From positions 1-64,000 of the forward strand of contig CAWDBS010000081.1 in the NCBI GenBank assembly GCA_963800415.1: 64,000 nt of DNA, read 5' to 3'. This document shows positions 8,978 to 18,099 of the stretch, piece by piece; position 1 is the first letter of the stretch, and every line of letters starts with the position of its first letter. Source of the stretch: Palsa-504 sp963800415 (GTDB lineage: Bacteria > Actinomycetota > Actinomycetes > Streptosporangiales > Streptosporangiaceae). The notes below the pieces were generated by a model that was not told the origin of the DNA, searched no databases, and saw only the letters and a program-made list of their open reading frames with translations. The position numbers were made by a program, and so were the translations under genes.

Positions 8978-9922
8978 ATGGGCACGCCGGAACGAGAGGG
9001 CGTATCGCTAACGCACCTCGATGAGCCGCTGTTCGACGGGGCGGGCGCCACCAAGCGGGACCTGGTGGACTACCTGGAGGCCGTACGCGACCTGATTCTT
9101 GGTGAGCTGCGCGGAAGGCCGCTGTCGGTGATCCGGGTCCGGGCGGGGCAGCAGCCGTTCATGCAGAAGAACCTGCCGGACTACGCGCCGCCGTGGATCC
9201 GCATCGTCACACTGTGGGCCGAATCCTCCCGGCGTGAGGTGCGCTATGCCCTCTGCGACGACTGGCGCACGCTGCTGTGGCTGGCCAACCAGCGTGCGGT
9301 GGAGTACCACCCGACGCTGGGCCTGGCCGGCCACCCGGACCGGCCGTCCTACCTGATACTGGACATCGACCCGCCGCCCGGCGGGCCGTTCGGGCAGGCG
9401 GTGGCGGCCGCCAAGCTGGTGCGGCAGTCGCTGACCGGAGCGGGCCTGACCGGCGCGGTCAAGACCAGCGGGTCCAAGGGGCTGCACGTGTACGTGCCGG
9501 TCGACGCCAGCAGCGAGGAGGCCGCCGCGGCCACCCGGGCCATCGCGGCGCGGGCCGAACACCTTGACCCGGAGCTGGCCACCACCGCGTTCATCGTCCA
9601 GGACCGGCAGGGCAAGGTCTTCCTGGACTCGACCCGGTCCTTCGGCGCGACCGTGGCGGCGGCCTACAGCCCGCGGGTGCGGCCGGGGGTGCCGGTGTCG
9701 TTCCCGGTGCGCTGGGACGACCTGGATGCCGTGGCGCCCGGTGACTTCACGGTGCACAGCGTGCCGGGGCTGCTGGCCGGGCATCAGGCGTGGGCGGGTG
9801 AGCTGCCCGCGCCGCAGGCGCTGCCGGGCGGCCTGGTGGAGGAGGGGCGGGCGATCCCGGTCGCCCGGGTGCAGGCCATGCATGAGGGCAAGCGCCGGAA
9901 GCGGGCGCGGCGCGCCCCTTAG
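8978..9922 (+). CDS. stand-alone LigD-type DNA polymerase/primase domain protein
   Basis: 314 residues covering one archaeo-eukaryotic-primase domain. The metal site appears as YLILDIDPP, followed by VKTSGSKGLHVYVPV and FLDSTRSFGATVAAAYSPR. It lacks the ligase and phosphoesterase modules of full LigD, and no ku or ligase gene is adjacent. Actinobacteria often carry such separate PolDom proteins, which can act in end-joining or gap repair (family knowledge). The start is ATG 8978 (MGTPEREGVSL); GTATCGCTAACGCACC within the gene offers no better start. Confidence 0.88.
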   Translation: MGTPEREGVSLTHLDEPLFDGAGATKRDLVDYLEAVRDLILGELRGRPLSVIRVRAGQQPFMQKNLPDYAPPWIRIVTLWAESSRREVRYALCDDWRTLLWLANQRAVEYHPTLGLAGHPDRPSYLILDIDPPPGGPFGQAVAAAKLVRQSLTGAGLTGAVKTSGSKGLHVYVPVDASSEEAAAATRAIAARAEHLDPELATTAFIVQDRQGKVFLDSTRSFGATVAAAYSPRVRPGVPVSFPVRWDDLDAVAPGDFTVHSVPGLLAGHQAWAGELPAPQALPGGLVEEGRAIPVARVQAMHEGKRRKRARRAP

Positions 9923-9946
9923 TTCTGGTTGGTGTAGCTGGTGCTG

Positions 9947-10606
9947 TCAGCTGGCGTTCCAGCGCTCGCTGAGCTCCGGCCAGGCCGGCGGCGGCCCGGG
10001 CAGGTCACCGCGGTCGGTGGCCCGCATGCCGTCCAGGACGAGCGCCAGGTACCGATGCCGCAGTTCGGTGGTGCGCACGGGGTCGGCGAACTTGATCGCG
10101 GCCACCAGCTCGAACACCAGCGAGACGTCGTGCAGCGCCAGGTCCGGCCGGAGCGCGTCGCGGATCAGGCCGAACAGCTCCCCCATCAGCTCGCTTGACC
10201 GGTTGGCCAGGGCGTACATCTCCGGCGTGGGGGCGAACTTGCCGGCCAGCGCGCGGGTCATCGAGCTGGTGTCGGCGTCGGCCAGGCGGCGCATGAAATC
10301 GGCGAAGACCTGCCAGTGGTCGCGGCCCTGCCTGACCTCGGCGATGGCGGCCTCGGTCTCCTGCACCACGATCCGCAGGCCGTCCGAGCACAGCGTGCGC
10401 AGGAGCTCCTCCTTGCTGCCGTAGCGGGTGTACAGCGCGCTGATGCCGACGCCGGCGTGCTTGGCCACCGCGGTGATCGGCGCGCCGGGGTCGGCGACGA
10501 ACACCGCCCGGGCCGAGTCGAGGATCCGCTGGTCGTTACGGGCCGCCTCGGCCTGGCGGCCGCTCATCGGGCCGTGGCGCCCCGGCCTCGCGTTCGTCTC
10601 GGTCAT
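9947..10606 (-). CDS. TetR-family transcriptional regulator
   Basis: 219 residues. The N-terminal HTH has RILDSARAVFVADPGAPITAV, then HAGVGISALYTRYGSKEELL, the recognition helix plus the Y-x-x-F/Y-x-s-K-E-x-L signature. The C-terminal ligand domain is helical. I chose ATG 10606 (MTETNARPG). It is divergent from the MFS exporter gene at 10699, with inverted repeats in between, so it most likely represses that exporter and itself (inference from arrangement). Confidence 0.9.
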   Translation of the reverse strand: MTETNARPGRHGPMSGRQAEAARNDQRILDSARAVFVADPGAPITAVAKHAGVGISALYTRYGSKEELLRTLCSDGLRIVVQETEAAIAEVRQGRDHWQVFADFMRRLADADTSSMTRALAGKFAPTPEMYALANRSSELMGELFGLIRDALRPDLALHDVSLVFELVAAIKFADPVRTTELRHRYLALVLDGMRATDRGDLPGPPPAWPELSERWNAS

Positions 10607-10627
10607 GAAAAGAGTGTAGCAGGTGCT

Positions 10628-10676
10628 GGAACAAATCATTCCGTTCTGGTAATCTTGGAACAGAAGATTTTGTTCC
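10628..10676. promoter_or_regulatory. candidate TetR operator(s) between regulator and MFS exporter
   Basis: Positions 10657-10676 form an inverted repeat, GGAACAGAAGATTTTGTTCC, with 6-bp perfect outer arms. A second imperfect copy, GGAACAAATCATTCC, lies at 10628-10642. Both sit in the short, locally AT-rich space between the divergent genes, where a TetR dimer would block both promoters. Confidence 0.65.
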
Positions 10677-10698
10677 GGTAATGCCACGGGAGGATCCG

Positions 10699-12216
10699 AT
10701 GTCATCAGCACCCAAGCCACCGCGAGCCGGCCGCAGGAGTCACGGAGTCCGCAAGATCCCCCTGGGAAGTTGCGCTGGGTGGCGTTCGGCGCGGTGATCA
10801 CGGCGGCGGTGATGGACCTGCTCGACTCGACCATCACCCAGGTCGCCGCGCCGACGATCCAGCGCGAGCTGGGCGGCTCCTACGCCGTCATCGAGTGGGT
10901 CACCGCCGCTTACGCGCTGGCCATGGCAGTCGGGCTGCTGACCGGCGGGCGGCTGGGCGACATCTTCGGGCGGCGGCGGGTGCTGCTGACCGGGATGACC
11001 GGGTTCATCCTCGCGTCGGCCGCGTGCGCCGCGGCGCAGAGCGCGGGTGAGCTCATCGCCGCCCGGGCCGCCCAGGGGCTGCTCGGGGCGATCATGCTGC
11101 CCCAGGTGTTCGGCCTGATCAGGGACTTGTTCGAGGCGCACGAGATGGGCAAGGCGTTCGGCGTCTACGGTCCGGTGATGGGTCTGTCCGCGATGCTCGG
11201 GCCTATCGCGTCCGGCGGGCTGATCAGCGTCAACGTGCTCGGCACCGGCTGGCGGATGATCTTCCTGGTGAACGTGCCGGTCGGGCTGGCCGCGCTGGCG
11301 CTCGGCGCCCGGACCCTGCCCGCGGGCGTCAGCCCTGACGGCTCGCGGGGGTCTGACGGCTCGCCGGGGTCTGAAGGCTCCCGACGGGGGCGGCTGGATC
11401 TGGCGGGCGCGGTGCTGGCCGGCACGGCCATGTTCTTGCTGGTCTTCCCGCTGGCGCAGGGGCACTCGCTGGGCTGGCCGAGCTGGCTGTTCGGGATGCT
11501 GGGCGGGTCTGTGCTCATGCTGGCCGGGTTCGGCTGGTACCAGGTCCGGCGTCAGCGTGCGGACCGCGACCCGCTGGTGGAGCCGTCCATCTTCTGGCAC
11601 CGCCCGTACAGTGCGGGCATCGTGTTCTCGCTCGTGTTCACCGGCTCGCTGGGCGGCATCGTGATGATCTTCAACGTGTTCCTGCAGAACGGGCTGGGCT
11701 TCAGCCCGTGGCATTCGGCCGTCACCACCGCGCCCTGGGCGGCGGGCGCGTTCGTCGGCTCCGCGGTCGGCGGCATCACGATGAGCAAGCTCGGCCGCCG
11801 GGTGCTGCACGCCGGGCTGGTCGTCGAGGCAGCCGGGCTGCTGGGGATCTACGCGGTGCTGCGCGGCGCCGCCGGCGGCGTCTCCACCGCGGACCTGCTG
11901 GCCCCGATGGTGATCGGCGGGATCGGGATGGGCATGGTGTTCGTGCCGCTGTTCGACATCGTAATGGCAGGCGTCCGGCCGCGGGAGATGGGCTCGGCCT
12001 CCGGCGTCCGGCGTCCTGCAGACGGTAAACGCGCTCGGGGTGTCGCTGGGCATCGCCGGGATCGGCGCGATCTTCTTCGCCCTGGTTTCCGGGCGCGGGG
12101 GCCACGTGCCGGTCTACCTCAACGCCGCCGAGTGGACCACGCTCGCCACGGTAGGACTGCTGGCCTGCTCGTTCGTGATCGGGTTCGGCCTGCCCCGGCG
12201 GGCCAGGGAACAGTGA
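10699..12216 (+). pseudogene. MFS exporter, DHA2/EmrB-QacA type (two frameshifts)
   Basis: A 14-helix-type MFS drug exporter. It starts at ATG 10699, six bases after GGGAGGA, giving MSSAPKPPRAGRRSHGVRKI. The frame must shift at the CCCCC run near 10758-10762 to reach the conserved LRWVAFGAVITAAVMDLLD; one missing C restores it. A second break at 12001-12014 is a tandem duplication of CCGGCGT. Without it the protein reads EMGSASGVLQTVNALGVSLG and ends at TGA 12214-12216 after GLPRRAREQ. Motifs GGRLGDIFGRRR and RAAQGLLGAIMLPQ are typical. It is divergent from the TetR regulator. The first lesion looks like a homopolymer miscall, the second like real slippage. Confidence 0.82.
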
Positions 12217-12257
12217 TTCACCGGATAGTGATCCGCAGCCATGACCAACCAGAATCC

Positions 12258-12310
12258 ATTCCGGTCACTACGCAGACGTAAGGATTCCGGTAACTACGCA
12301 GACGTGAAGG
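12258..12310. repeat. 26-bp-period direct repeat, two copies
   Basis: ATTCCGGTCACTACGCAGAC (12258) and ATTCCGGTAACTACGCAGAC (12284) match at 21 of 22 positions, each followed by A/G-rich AAGG. They lie between the MFS stop and the terminator hairpin. No gene covers them and no function can be assigned. Confidence 0.75.
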
Positions 12311-12317
12311 AGGAAAA

Positions 12318-12354
12318 CGCCGACACCCGCCCGGACGCCGGGCGGGTGTCGGCG
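12318..12354 (-). terminator. strong hairpin terminator
   Basis: A perfect 17-bp stem (CGCCGACACCCGCCCGG with its complement) closes a 3-base ACG loop. Read leftward it is followed by GTTTTCC, so it fits a terminator for the aminotransferase operon ending at 12453. It also lies 100 bp past the end of the rightward MFS gene and could stop transcription from both sides. Confidence 0.85.
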
Positions 12355-12363
12355 TGACAGATT

Positions 12364-12456
12364 ATGAGCGAGATCACCTTGACTGGCTGGGACATCCTGG
12401 ACGAGGCGCGGGCGATGCCGCGGGCGGCGGTCGCCGGGGCGCCCGCGGACGGCTAG
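12364..12456 (+). CDS. possible 30-residue small ORF
   Basis: ATG 12364 opens a 30-codon frame with nearly all G/C third positions and a plausible peptide (TLTGWDILDEARAMPRA). There is no clear ribosome site, and the terminator hairpin lies just upstream. It overlaps the 3' end of the opposite gene by four bases. It could be chance or the 5' remnant of a lost gene. Confidence 0.2.
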   Translation: MSEITLTGWDILDEARAMPRAAVAGAPADG

Positions 12457-13825
12457 GGAGTGCGGCCGAGCGGGCGGCCGAGCGGGCGGTCGAGGGGGCG
12501 GTCGAGGGTGCGGAGGGTGGCGGTGAGGGCCTCGGCGAGGTGGTCGACGTGGGGCTTTGCTGAAGGGCAGCGGGGGGCGGATCTTCAGGGTGCTGCCGTG
12601 CGGGCCGGTGGCGCTGATCAGGACGTGCCGCTCGCGCAGGCCGTTGACCACGCGGATCGCGGCGTCGCCGTCGGGTTCGCCGGTGCCGGGGTCGGTGAAG
12701 TCGGCCGCGGCGTACAGGCCGGCCCCGCGCACGGCGCTGATCCGGGGCGTGTCCCGGGCGATCCCTTCCAGCGTGTCGCGCAGGTAGCCGCCCACGACCA
12801 CGGGCGTTCTGCAGCAGGTCCTCGGTCTCGATCACGTCGAGCACCGCGGCCGCGGCGGCGATGCAGACGGAGTTGCCGCCGAAGGTGTTGAAGTACCTGA
12901 TCTTGTGGCCGAACTCCGCCAGGATCTCCGGGCGCGCCGCGACCCCGGCGATCGGCATGCCGTTGCCCATGGGCTTGCCCATCACGGCCAGGTCGGGGAC
13001 GATGCCGTGGCGCTGGAAGCCCCACATGGCCGCGCCGGTCCGGCCGAACCCGGGCTGGACCTCGTCGGCGATGTACAGGCCGCCGGCCTCGCGGGTGGCA
13101 TCGGCCACCGGCCGCAGGAATCCGGCCGGGTCGGGCCGGATCCCGTCCGAGGAGAACAGGCTGTCCGCGATGAACGCGGCCAGCCGGACGCCGTGCCGGT
13201 TCATGTCGGCGATGGCTGTCCGCACCCGTTCGGCGAAGGCGTGGCCGCCCTCCTCGGCCGGCAGCGCCTCGGTCGGCGGCGCGACCGTCCACACCGCCCG
13301 GCCCAGCGGGACCGCCGGGCCGAGGCTGGGCGATATCTCGGCGGCCGCCGTGGTTACGCCGTGGTAGGCGTTGGCGGTGATGACGATTCCCTCGCCGCCG
13401 GTGTGGAAGCGCGCGATGCGCAGCGCGAGGTCGACCGCCTCGCTGCCGGTGCAGGTGAACATGACGTTGCCGATTTCGGCGGGATATGTGCCGAGCAGTC
13501 GCTCGGCGTAGTCCAGGATGAGCTCGCTGGCGTACCGGGTGTGCGTGTTCAGGGTGGCCGCCTGGCGGGCGATCGCCTCGACCACCCGCGGGTGGCAGTG
13601 CCCGACCGATGGCACGTTGTTGTAGGCGTCCAGGTAGGCCTGCCCGTCCGCGTCGAACAGGTGCACGCCTTCGCCGCGGACGATCCGTACCGGGTTGGCG
13701 TAGAACAGCTTGTAGGCCGGGCCGAGCAGGCTCGCCCGTCGCTCGACGATCCGGCGTAGTTCGGGGTCGAGGGCGTCGACGGCGGAGATGTCGAAGCCGT
13801 TGACCATGGTCGCGGTGTCACGCAC
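12453..13825 (-). CDS. class-III PLP enzyme of the phospho-lyase type (ETNPPL/PHYKPL-like), two frameshifts
   Basis: About 456 residues. YLDAYNNVPSVGHCHPRVVE, LNTHTRYASELI, AYHGVTTAAAEISPS, IADEVQPGFGRTG (PLP Asp) and LAVMGKPMGNGMP (Schiff-base Lys) resemble the ethanolamine-phosphate and 5-phosphohydroxylysine phospho-lyase branch of class-III aminotransferases. An extra C at 12802-12804 breaks the frame (repaired VVVGGYLRDTLEGIARDTP), and another at 12551-12554 hides the true tail (AHVDHLAEALTATLRTLDRP). The real stop is TAG, complement 12453-12455. The GTG start at 13825 overlaps the kinase stop by eight bases, so the pair is translationally coupled. Lyase rather than transaminase activity is inferred from resemblance and from the kinase partner. 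Confidence 0.78.
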
Positions 13826-14853
13826 GGGCGGCCTCCTGGATGCTGGCGGCGATCTGCTCTCCTGGGATGCTAAGCAACCGGTTCAGCTGCTCCCACGCCC
13901 CGGGGGTATTGCGCAGGACGTAGGCGCGGTTCTCGGGGAAGCGTTCGGCTCGCCATTCGCTGATGATGATCCGGGCCACGATGCGGCCCAGGATGAGGTC
14001 CGGCAGCAGGTCGAGCTCGCCGGCCGTGAGCGGGGTGACGGCGTGGTACCCCGCGATCAGGTCAAGCGCGGGCGCGAGCGGGTCGGCGTCGCCGAGCAGG
14101 TTGGCCGCGGCGATAGCGACGTCGTTGACCAGCGCGGTCACGGTGACGTCACCGAAATCGATGATGCCGGATACGCCGCTGGCGTCGGCGGAGATCAGCG
14201 TATTGTCCGGGCTGAAGTCGTTGTGCACGACCTGGCGGCGCTGGGCCGCCAGCCGCGGCGGCAGCTCGGCGGCGAGCCGGCTGAACTGCTCCTGGACGAG
14301 CGAGCCGGGGAGCCGGCCGTCGAGCAGGGGGCGCAGCTGCGGCAGCTGGGCGAGGTCCCACAGCAGCGGCCGGTGCACCAGCGGGTCGTCGAAGTCGCGC
14401 AGCGCCCGGCCGAGCTCGGCGAGGGTGACGCCGAGGGTGCGGCGCAGCGGCGGATCCGTGGTGACCGACCGGAGCAGCCGGCCGTCGAGGTAACTGAGCA
14501 CGTGCACGATGCGTCCGCGCAGCGGGCCGTCCGCGACCACGGCCCACGGCTGCCCGTCGGTGGCGGGCCGCACCCGCGGCACCGGCAGCCCGGGCGCGGC
14601 CGACTCGATGTGCCGCAGCACCCGGACCTGGACGCTGACCACGGCCGGATCGGCCCGCAGGTGCGCGAACTTCACTACGTAGCGCTGGCCGCCGGCCGCC
14701 TGGAGCAGGAAGTTGTCGTCGGCCTCGCCGGGCAGCCGGGCGAGTTCGCCGTGCCAGGCCGAAGCAGGCCCGGACGGCTTCGGCGGCCTCGTGCGCGGGG
14801 ACGGGCGGGGACGGCGTCAGCCGGGTCACGTCCAGGGTGGCATCTGGTGTCAC
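13818..14853 (-). CDS. APH/hydroxylysine-kinase-like phosphotransferase (one frameshift)
   Basis: About 344 residues. The N-lobe has GQRYVVKFAHL; the C-lobe has VVHNDFSPDNTLI (H-x-D-x4-N) and IIDFGDVTVTALVNDVA (metal-binding Asp), both intact. A one-base break near 14757-14762 separates the N-terminal frame (TPDATLDVTRLTPSPPVPAH, EAVRACFGL) from AWHGELARLPGEADDNFLLQ. Start GTG 14853 is the most plausible. It lies upstream of and overlaps the class-III PLP enzyme. A kinase of this fold beside an AGXT2L-like lyase recalls the hydroxylysine kinase/phospholyase pathway; ethanolamine or another amino-alcohol is also possible. Confidence 0.8.
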
Positions 14854-14905
14854 GTCGCGGCCTTTCGCTCGGGGCGGCGCGGCACGGGAGGTCACTCATC
14901 GGCCC

Positions 14906-17126
14906 GCTACGCCATCTGGAAGTAGGTGGTGTAGTACTCGTGGGCGGCCCGGGAGACCGGGATCAGCTTGACCGGCTTACGCCGCGGCGACGCCCTCGAA
15001 CGTCATCGGCTGCGCGGCGGTCCGGCGGATCGAGGCCATCTCGAGCGGCGGCGTCAGCGAGCCGGGGTCGCTGCCGTAGACGCCACTCAGCACGACCGGG
15101 CCGTAGGTCAGCGCCTGCACCGCCGGATGGTCCGGCGTCGGCTCGACGGCCAGCTGCATCGGCAGCGTGACCTGGAGCAGGTCGCCCGCCTGCCAGCGCC
15201 GCCGCAGCGCGATCCAGCCGCTCGGGCCGGCCTCCGGCAGGCCGGTGACCGGCGCGCCGTTGAGCCAGACGGCACGGCGCGCTCCGGCCACCCATTTCGG
15301 CACCCGCACCCGCAGCGTCAAGGTGGCGGCGCCGGCCACCACGGACAGGCGGATGACCGGGTCGTCGGGAAACCCGGTGTCCTGGCGTAGGACCAGACCC
15401 TGGCTCCGCACCAGCGAGGGGATGAACAGGTTGACGTAGATGCCGTCCGCGTCGCGGCTGTAGATGGTGTCGGCGAACTTGGCCGGGCGTCTCGAGCCCG
15501 GTGGCGGTGTCGCAGGTGAAGGTGTCCCAGTCGGTGGCGTACACGCCCGGGTTGCCCTGCGGGAAGTAGTTGAGCGGCTGGCGCTTGAACGCGCCGGCGG
15601 ACAGGCCGGTGTAGTAGCAGTTGAAGCCGTGCGGCGAGGCGGGATCTTGCTCCCCCAGCATCTGGTTGAACAGGGTCCGCTCGTAGTAGTCGACCAGGTC
15701 GGTGCGGGCCGGCTGGTGGAAGTGAAGCAGCCGGGTCAGCTTGAGCATGTTGTAGCCGACGCAGTTCTCGCAGGTGAAGTTCGACAGCTGGGCGGCCACC
15801 GTGTCGGGCAGCTGGAAGTGCTCGTAGTTGCCCACGCCGCCGATCACGTACACGTGATGGCCGGTCACGATGTCCCAGAAGTTGCGCGCGATGTCGCGGT
15901 ACTTGGCGCTGCCGGTCTCCTCCCACATCCGGACGCAGGCGATGATCTTCGGCGTGGTCACGTTGCACTGCAGCCCGGGCAGGATGTCCAGCCCGTCGGC
16001 CAGCGGGTCGAGCACCTCGGCGTGGTAGAACCGCTGCGCGGTGGCCAGGTACCGCTCCTGGCCGGTGATCGTGTACAGGTTGGCGAGCGCCTCGGGCAGC
16101 CCGCCGAACTCGGTCTGCAGGACCATCTGCATCTGCTCGTACGGGAGCCGGCCGGTGCGCCAGTCCACCCAGTCGGCCAGCTTCCGCGCCACGTCGAGCG
16201 CCTGGTCGTCGCCGGTCAGCTGATACTGGTCGATCATCCCGGCCAGGTACTTGTGGATCATGTAGTACGGCGACCAGATCGATCTTCCCTGCTCCAGAAT
16301 GTCGAAGTAGCCCTCGGGGAACGCCGACAGGTAGCCGGGGTGGAACCCGGCTTCCCGGGCGCGAGCCTGGAGCGCGGCGAGCTGGCTGACCAGGTAGCGG
16401 CCGCGGATTCTGCGCGGTCTCGTCGCTGGTGTTGGCGTAGGTCAGCGCCAGGCCGGACAGCAGGTGGCCGGTCATGTGACCGCGGATCTGCGAGCCCGGC
16501 TTCTCCCAGCCGCCGAGCGGTTCGGCGGCTGACGGCTCGCCGTAGTTCAGGCGGAAGGTGTGGAGCATACGTTCGGGGTCGAGGAAGAGCAGGTAGCTGG
16601 TGTTCCTGGCCTGGTTCTGGCGGAACGGGCTGTCGAGCAGCTGCACGTTTTTCAGCGGGAGCGCGGCGGCGCGGCCCGCGATGCCGTCGGGCGCGTAGCC
16701 GGAGGGTTCGGGCGCGACGCTGGCTTGCGCCGGCGGGTTGCTCCTCGGGGGGATCCCGTCGGCGACGAGGGCCTGCTCGGCGATCAGCGCCCCGGCGCCG
16801 ACGCCGAGCACGGTGAGCGCCTGCCGCCTGCTCAGGCCCCGGCGGGCGCCCGGCGTTCTCGGCTCGCCCGAGGTACTGGGGGAAACCAGGGCTTGCGCGG
16901 CTTCCGGGATGTCCTCGGTGTCCGGGATGTCCTCGGTGTCCTCGGCTTCCGCGGTTTTCGCAGGTTCTGGGGTATTCGCGGGTTCCGGGGTATTCGCGGG
17001 TTCCGGGGTATTCGCGGGTTCCGGGGTATTCGCGGGTTCCGGGGTATTCGCGGGTTCCGGGGTATTCGCGGGTTCCGGGGTGGCCAGGGTTTCCGGGGTT
17101 TGCGGGGTCTCGTCCGCCTTGTTCAC
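14906..17126 (-). pseudogene. Tat-exported GH127/DUF1680 glycoside hydrolase (three frameshifts)
   Basis: About 739 residues when repaired. GTG 17126 starts an acidic 80-residue leader with TPEPAN repeats, then GLSRRQALTVLGVGAGALIA, a twin-arginine signal, then LLDSPFRQNQ, LTYAN, NFTCENCVGYNMLKLTRLLH and VPKWVAGARRAVWLNG, typical of beta-L-arabinofuranosidase-like DUF1680 proteins. Extra bases near 16407-16409, 15482-15484 and 14984 break the frame. After the last repair the protein ends KPVKLIPVSRAAHEYYTTYF and stops at TAG (complement 14906-14908), as expected for the family. An in-frame reading stops early at 14977. It probably acts on plant or cell-wall arabinosides outside the cell. Confidence 0.82.
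16969..17076. repeat. 18-bp minisatellite, 6 copies, in the GH127 leader
   Basis: GGGGTATTCGCGGGTTCC (first copy with one change) repeats at 16969, 16987, 17005, 17023, 17041 and 17059. On the minus strand it encodes Glu-Pro-Ala-Asn-Thr-Pro repeats placed before the twin-arginine signal. Confidence 0.9.
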
Positions 17127-17436
17127 ATCGGAAGTCCTTTGCCCGGTCGGCACTTCGCGGAAGATCGTGTCTAGGGATACCTGTCCATGTAACCGTCCCT
17201 GGCCGGGCCGCGGTTCAAGTCTGCGGCAGGAAATTCTTACCGACTCCTTACGCAGACCGGCGCGGGTGAGCCGGCCGGGACGGCGGCCCGTAGTCATGGG
17301 TAGTGGTCAGTGCACACGGCGGCCGGGATCATTGAGCCATCTCAAGACGCTCCCAGGCTCGGTGGTCACTCGTCTCCCCCTATCCGTGCAGGCGGTCGGG
17401 TGCACTGGCCACGTCCTGGTTTTCAGCCTTTACGGC

Positions 17437-18045
17437 CTAGGAGCCCAGGACGAGGGCGGTCAGGGCGGCCAGCACGAAGGTCACCGCGGCGGCGGCACCG
17501 TGCAGGACGACGAGGCGGGTGCTGAACGACGGCGCTGGCTCATCGGCGTCCTGTTGCTCCGCGGCGCCCTGGCGGTTTTCCGCGTCCCGGCGCCTGGCCG
17601 CGCGGGTGTTGACCGCGAACCAGGTCAGCCCCAGGCTCACCGTGACCGTCACCAGCCCGAACGCGATCCAGCCCAGCGCACGGTAGTGCACCAACGTGAA
17701 GCCCAGCCAGAACCCGAAACCGATGATCGCGGACGCCGGATGCGCGAACTCGAGCAGCGACCGCAGCCCCGGCACCATCGGCGCGTTCCTGGCCGCGGTC
17801 AGCGAAGGCGGAGCGAACCGGTCCCGTGCGGCCCGCCGGATCTCCCGCTTCGTGGCGGGCGGCACCGCGGCGGCGGAGGCGGTCCGTGCGGCCAAGGCGA
17901 CTGAGGCCGGGGCCGGTTCCGCCGCGGGAGGCGCTGCCGCGGGAGGCGCTGCCACGGGGCGGGCGCGCCCGAGATTGCTCGTCACCAGCAGGTAGAACCC
18001 AGCCCCCGCGGTGAGCAACCAGAGCACCAGCACCACGATGGCCAT
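17437..18045 (-). CDS. hypothetical membrane protein
   Basis: 202 residues, not recognised. An N-terminal membrane segment (VVLVLWLLTAGAGFYLLVT) is followed by an Ala/Pro-rich linker and a basic stretch (ATKREIRRAARDRF). Three more hydrophobic segments follow: IIGFGFWLGFTLVHY, LGWIAFGLVTVTVSLGLTWF and the C-terminal LHGAAAAVTFVLAALTALVL. ATG 18045 is the only sensible start. It is followed downstream by a short intergenic region and the GH127 gene, with no sign of a shared operon role. Confidence 0.72.
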   Translation of the reverse strand: MAIVVLVLWLLTAGAGFYLLVTSNLGRARPVAAPPAAAPPAAEPAPASVALAARTASAAAVPPATKREIRRAARDRFAPPSLTAARNAPMVPGLRSLLEFAHPASAIIGFGFWLGFTLVHYRALGWIAFGLVTVTVSLGLTWFAVNTRAARRRDAENRQGAAEQQDADEPAPSFSTRLVVLHGAAAAVTFVLAALTALVLGS

Positions 18046-18099
18046 GCCACTTCCTTTCCGCCAGCCCGAACCTACCCGAGGCCGCCCGAGCCCGCCCGG

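Noticed and set aside
10740..12053. 437-codon minus-strand frame opposite the MFS gene
   Set aside because: Polar His/Gln/Arg-rich shadow of a membrane-protein gene.
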